A stretch of 52,013 bases of DNA from Chitinophagales bacterium (GTDB taxonomy: Bacteria > Bacteroidota > Bacteroidia > Chitinophagales > Chitinophagaceae), in assembly GCA_015654595.1 (NCBI GenBank), contig JAATGQ010000098.1, forward strand, positions 1 through 52,013, read 5' to 3'. Of the stretch, positions 48,881 to 52,013 are shown one piece after another. Both the position numbers and the translations under genes were made by a program. The notes under the pieces were generated by a model. That model had not been told where the DNA came from. It saw only the letters and a program-made list of their open reading frames with translations, and ran no database searches. Position 1 is the stretch's first letter. Each line of letters opens with the position of its first letter.

Positions 48881-50122
48881 TTATTGTAACATGCAGGCAC
48901 CTACGGTGACAAAGCTGGTTTCATCGATGAGGATAGCGCCTCCATTGGCAGGGAGTTCGCTATACCGGTCAAAGGGCAGCGGCGTGGCTGTGCGGATAGT
49001 GGCTTTTACGATGTCGTTGAGCCCTGCTTCACCGGGCTCGGGCTCCTTTTTGAGCGTATTGACATCGAGTTTATAGTCGATCGTTTTGACCAGTCCGCGG
49101 ACGGTGCGGCTGCCCAGCTGCAAAAAGTATTTATTGCCGGGCTTCAGTTTTTTGCTGTCCATCCAGCAAAGCAGTACGTCGAATTCCTGTTCTACGATCG
49201 GATGCGAATCGCCGGTAACCAGCAGGTCGCCGCGGCTTATATCGATATCGTCTTCCAGTTGGATGATGACGCTTTGAGGGGCAAATGCTTCTTCTACTTC
49301 CTTGCCTCCGGTCTCGATGGTCTTGATCCGGCTGGTTAGTCCGGACGGCAGGATCGTAATGGGATCGCCTTTTCGATAGATGCCGCTGGCAATCTTTCCG
49401 GCATATCCGCGATAGTCATGCAGGTCTTCTGTCTGAGGACGGATGACATATTGCACTGCCAGTCTGCTGCGGGTCAGGTCGATGTCCTGCTCCACCTTGA
49501 CGGTTTCCAGCAATTCCAGCAGGGTGGGACCTTCATACCAGGGCAGGCTGAAAGATTTGTCGACGATATTGTCTCCTTTCAGCGCGCTGATCGGCAGAAA
49601 GGTCACGTCTTTCAGATTGAGGTTACGGGCGACTTCGGCATAGTCGATCACGATATCGTTGTAGCGATCCTGCGAGTAATCGACGAGGTCCATCTTATTG
49701 ATCGCGACGACGACATGCGGAATGTTCAGCAGGGAGGCGATGATGGAGTGCCGGCGCGTTTGTTCGACAACCCCGTTGCGGGCATCCACGAGAATGATGA
49801 TCAGGTTGGCGTTCGATGCGCCGGTCACCATATTACGGGTGTATTGGATATGCCCCGGAGCATCAGCGATGATAAACTTCCGTTTCGGGGTAGAGAAATA
49901 TTTATAGGCAACGTCGATGGTGATCCCCTGTTCGCGTTCCGCACGGAGGCCGTCGGTCAGCAGTGCAAGATCGATCTCGCCGTTGTCTTTGTTTCTGGTT
50001 TGTTTTTCCAGCGCTTCCAGCTGGTCGGTCAGGATGTTCTTGCTGTCATACAACAAACGTCCGATCAGGGTGCTTTTCCCATCGTCTACGCTGCCGGCTG
50101 TTATAAATCGAAGTAGATCCAT
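48881..50122 (-). CDS. cysN: Sulfate adenylyltransferase GTPase subunit
   Basis: 413 residues. GTPase motifs GSVDDGKST (10-18), IADAPGH, NKMDL (about 145) and switch region GITIDVAYKYFSTPKR are intact; domains II/III follow with QYVIRPQTEDLHDYRGYAGK. Without the APS kinase (CysC) fused at the C-terminus seen in some bacteria. With CysD it adenylates sulfate to APS, GTP hydrolysis driving the reaction. 36 bases after cysD in the same operon. Confidence 0.96.
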   Translation of the reverse strand: MDLLRFITAGSVDDGKSTLIGRLLYDSKNILTDQLEALEKQTRNKDNGEIDLALLTDGLRAEREQGITIDVAYKYFSTPKRKFIIADAPGHIQYTRNMVTGASNANLIIILVDARNGVVEQTRRHSIIASLLNIPHVVVAINKMDLVDYSQDRYNDIVIDYAEVARNLNLKDVTFLPISALKGDNIVDKSFSLPWYEGPTLLELLETVKVEQDIDLTRSRLAVQYVIRPQTEDLHDYRGYAGKIASGIYRKGDPITILPSGLTSRIKTIETGGKEVEEAFAPQSVIIQLEDDIDISRGDLLVTGDSHPIVEQEFDVLLCWMDSKKLKPGNKYFLQLGSRTVRGLVKTIDYKLDVNTLKKEPEPGEAGLNDIVKATIRTATPLPFDRYSELPANGGAILIDETSFVTVGACMLQ

Positions 50123-50158
50123 AGTAACTGTGTTGTGGCGGTTGACGCCAGTGGACGT

Positions 50159-51076
50159 TTAAAAATAGCCGTTCTTTTTCCTGTCTTCCATCGCGGCTTC
50201 GGACACCTTGTCGTCGATACGGGTCTCGCCTCGTTCGCTGGTGCGGGTTGCGATGATCTCCCGTATGATATCGTCGATGACGGAGGCTTCCGATTCTACG
50301 GCGGCTGTACAGGTCATATCGCCGACGGTGCGATAGCGGACGAGTCTTGTTTCGACACGATCTGTCGGATCGATGCGGATAAAAGGAGATACGGCTACCC
50401 ATTGTCCCTGGAAGTCGATGACTTCGCGGTTGTGTGAAAAATAGATGGAGGGCAGCGATATCTCTTCGCGGCGGATATAATTCCAGATATCGAGCTCTGT
50501 CCAATTGCTGATAGGAAAGGCCCGCACGTTCTCTCCTTTGCGGATACGGCCGTTGTAGATATTCCACAGCTCGGGGCGCTGTCTTTTGGGATCCCAGCCG
50601 CCGAACTCATCCCGGATCGAGAAGATCCTTTCTTTTGCACGGGCTTTTTCTTCGTCCCGGCGGGCGCCGCCGATGCAGGCGTCAAAACCGAATTCTTCGA
50701 TGGTATCCAGTAGGGTGAATGTCTGGAGCGCGTTGCGGCTGGCGAACTTTCCAACGGGTTCGGTCAGCTGACGGGTACGGATGGTGTCTTCCACATTGCG
50801 AACGATCAGTTTTTCGCCAATGCTGGCGGCCAGCTGATCACGGAAGGCAAGGGCTTCGGGGAAGTTGTGGCCGGTATCGATATGGACCAGCGGAAAAGGA
50901 AAACGGCCGGGGCGGAACGCTTTGAGAGCCAGGTGAACGAGTGTGATGGAATCCTTTCCTCCGCTGAACAACAGAGCCGGTCTTTCGAACTGCCCCGCCA
51001 CTTCACGAAGGATATGGATCGCTTCGGATTCCAGTTGGTCAAGGTAGTCCAGTTGATAATCTTGTGCTTTGCTCAT
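50159..51076 (-). CDS. cysD: Sulfate adenylyltransferase small subunit
   Basis: 305 residues. N-type ATP pyrophosphatase (PP-loop) landmarks: LLFSGGKDSITLVHLA (SGGKDS P-loop), VHIDTGHNFPE, CIGGARRDEEKARAKERIFSIRDEFG and PERYWNI-type region WNIYNGRI, ending KKNGYF. Forms APS with CysN. Only the CysD/CysN route to APS is present. The 122-base gap to cysH holds two hairpins. Confidence 0.96.
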   Translation of the reverse strand: MSKAQDYQLDYLDQLESEAIHILREVAGQFERPALLFSGGKDSITLVHLALKAFRPGRFPFPLVHIDTGHNFPEALAFRDQLAASIGEKLIVRNVEDTIRTRQLTEPVGKFASRNALQTFTLLDTIEEFGFDACIGGARRDEEKARAKERIFSIRDEFGGWDPKRQRPELWNIYNGRIRKGENVRAFPISNWTELDIWNYIRREEISLPSIYFSHNREVIDFQGQWVAVSPFIRIDPTDRVETRLVRYRTVGDMTCTAAVESEASVIDDIIREIIATRTSERGETRIDDKVSEAAMEDRKKNGYF

Positions 51077-51198
51077 ACTGTTTATATTTATCCGGTCACC
51101 CCCTGGGTTGACCTTTTCATCATTTGTTGGTGATCAATCTGTCCGGCATGCCGCCGGACAACAATAGCCAGTCGCTTGAATCAAATAGTAAGCCTGGT
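51077..51198 (-). ncRNA. Structured intercistronic region between cysH and cysD
   Basis: Two hairpins on the minus strand: TGTCCGGC/GCCGGACA (51140-51160, 5-base loop) and GGTCA..CCC/GGG..TGACC (51094-51113), the latter ending 17 bases before the cysD start. Neither has a T-run, so they are more likely mRNA processing, stability or translation-control elements than terminators. No known riboswitch recognised. Confidence 0.35.
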
Positions 51199-51927
51199 TC
51201 AGTTTGCGGCATGCAGCCCGCATTCTTTTTTCGCGCTTTCTTCCCACCACCATCTTCCGGCCCTGAAGTCTTCACCGGCACGGATCGCACGGGTACAGGG
51301 CGCACAGCCGATGCTGACAAAGCCTTTGTCGTGTAAAGGATTATAAGGCACGTCATTCCGGTCGATGTATTCCCGTACTGCAGCTGTATCCCAGTGCAGC
51401 AGCGGATTGTATTTGATTACTTTATTGCCGTCATCCCATTCGATGATGGAATGATCTTTTCTTTCGGGAGAATGTTCCGCTCGTAAACCGGTTACCCAGA
51501 CGGCCTGATCTTTTAACGCGCGTTTCAGCGGTTCGACCTTGCGGATGTAGCAACAGTCCTTTCTGTTGGCTACCGATTCATAGAAGGCATTCGGGCCTTT
51601 TTCCAGCACAAAGGGTTCGACCAGGTCCCGGTCGGGGTAGTAGGCTTTTATCGCGGCTCCATATTTTGCTGTCGTGGCGCTCCATACCGAATAGGTCTCG
51701 GCAAAGAGCCGTCCTGTATCGAGCGTAAAGATCGATACGGGCAGGGCGCCGGCCAGAATATGATGGGCGATGACCTGGTCTTCTATGCTGAAGCTGGTGG
51801 AAAAAGTGACTTTGCCGGGAAATTCACGGGTAAGAAGCGCAAGCGATTCGTGAATAGATAACCCATTAATTTGGTAGAGTATTGATGTAGCTATTTGCTG
51901 ATTGTTAATTATTATTGTATTGTCCAT
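51199..51927 (-). CDS. cysH: Adenylylsulfate (APS) reductase-type phosphoadenosine phosphosulfate reductase
   Basis: 242 residues. PP-loop STSFSIEDQVIAH at 43-55, then Cys125-Cys126 and Cys208-x2-Cys211: the four ligands that mark [4Fe-4S] APS reductases (PAPS-specific CysH lacks them), and catalytic Cys236 in KECGLH. So it reduces APS directly to sulfite, needing no APS kinase, which agrees with the lack of cysC. The first ~20 codons (MDNTIIINNQQIATSILYQING) are AT-rich compared with the rest; no other in-frame start fits. First gene of the cysH-D-N-cobA-J-I operon. Confidence 0.94.
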   Translation of the reverse strand: MDNTIIINNQQIATSILYQINGLSIHESLALLTREFPGKVTFSTSFSIEDQVIAHHILAGALPVSIFTLDTGRLFAETYSVWSATTAKYGAAIKAYYPDRDLVEPFVLEKGPNAFYESVANRKDCCYIRKVEPLKRALKDQAVWVTGLRAEHSPERKDHSIIEWDDGNKVIKYNPLLHWDTAAVREYIDRNDVPYNPLHDKGFVSIGCAPCTRAIRAGEDFRAGRWWWEESAKKECGLHAAN

Positions 51928-51962
51928 AATTCTAATGTAATTTTTTCGAAATACGTAGTGAG

Positions 51963-52013
51963 ATGGAGAAAGTAAGAATCAACAGCAACAACAGCAACGG
52001 TTGCCGTACCTAC
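51963..52013 (+). CDS. Possible short leader-type ORF at the window edge (partial)
   Basis: Opens at ATG 51963 divergent from cysH and runs off the window after 17 codons (MEKVRINSNNSNGCRTY). It is rich in Asn/Ser codons and carries one Cys. It could be a leader peptide for a gene to the right, the start of a normal protein, or chance. Nothing upstream confirms it. Confidence 0.25.
   Translation, partial: MEKVRINSNNSNGCRTY

Overview
The window looks like chromosomal DNA of a Bacteroidota bacterium, most likely a member of the Chitinophagaceae or a close relative (inferred from gene content, no search was run). The signs are: a secreted protein with a type IX secretion (type B) C-terminal domain; promoters resembling the Bacteroidota TTG-N19-TAnnTTTG pattern; almost no Shine-Dalgarno sequences; a parA-parB-DUF5683-dapB cluster; a membrane pyrophosphatase with the K+-dependent signature; Rrf2, M56/BlaI and TonB-dependent receptor genes. 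Base composition is moderate (about 50% G+C by eye). No tRNA, rRNA, CRISPR array, integrase or transposase was seen. Most of the window is ordinary chromosomal gene content.

Layout. 1-4.1 kb: end of an RND efflux pump, a WbqC-family protein, and a BlaI-type repressor with an M56 sensor peptidase, next to an 83-bp tandem repeat. 4.5-6.8 kb: membrane pyrophosphatase. 7.2-10.0 kb: T9SS-secreted adhesin-like protein, a 76-bp tandem repeat ending in a strong terminator, and two small unknown genes. 10.1-21 kb: secreted or envelope metabolism, with a GMC dehydrogenase and its small subunit, M28 and S41 peptidases, an ABC exporter with an acidic tail, a Tat-exported sugar isomerase-like protein and a GH3 glycosidase. 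21-25.4 kb: stress flavoprotein-like gene, thiolase, XRE regulator divergent from a degenerate nucleotidyltransferase-HEPN protein, and an Rrf2 regulator. 25.4-28.7 kb: dapB, DUF5683, parB, parA. 29-35 kb: metallophosphoesterase, two paralogous beta-barrels, Lon, and a receiver-only response regulator. 35.2-39.9 kb: bioB, M42 peptidase, UbiA-like protein, lipoprotein, and a divergent LuxE-like protein.

39.9-51.9 kb is a sulfur assimilation island on the minus strand, in transcription order cysH, cysD, cysN, cobA, cysJ, cysI, then a TonB-dependent receptor and a gene fusing a siroheme-synthase Rossmann domain to a TSUP/TauE membrane transporter. CysD/CysN activate sulfate to APS; CysH has the CC...CxxC ligands of an APS reductase; CysJ/CysI reduce sulfite to sulfide; CobA plus the fusion N-terminus supply siroheme for CysI. 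The receptor and TSUP half are the only transport parts present, so they may handle a sulfur oxyanion or sulfur ligand across the two membranes (inference).

The points most worth a second look are the siroheme-synthase/TSUP fusion and its receptor neighbour, a 17-bp AT-rich element shared between the receptor promoter and the start of cysH, three intergenic sites where terminator hairpins or their arms are tandemly duplicated with GC-rich filler, and the divergent XRE / degenerate MNT-HEPN pair. None of these is shown here to be a new system; each is a testable lead.
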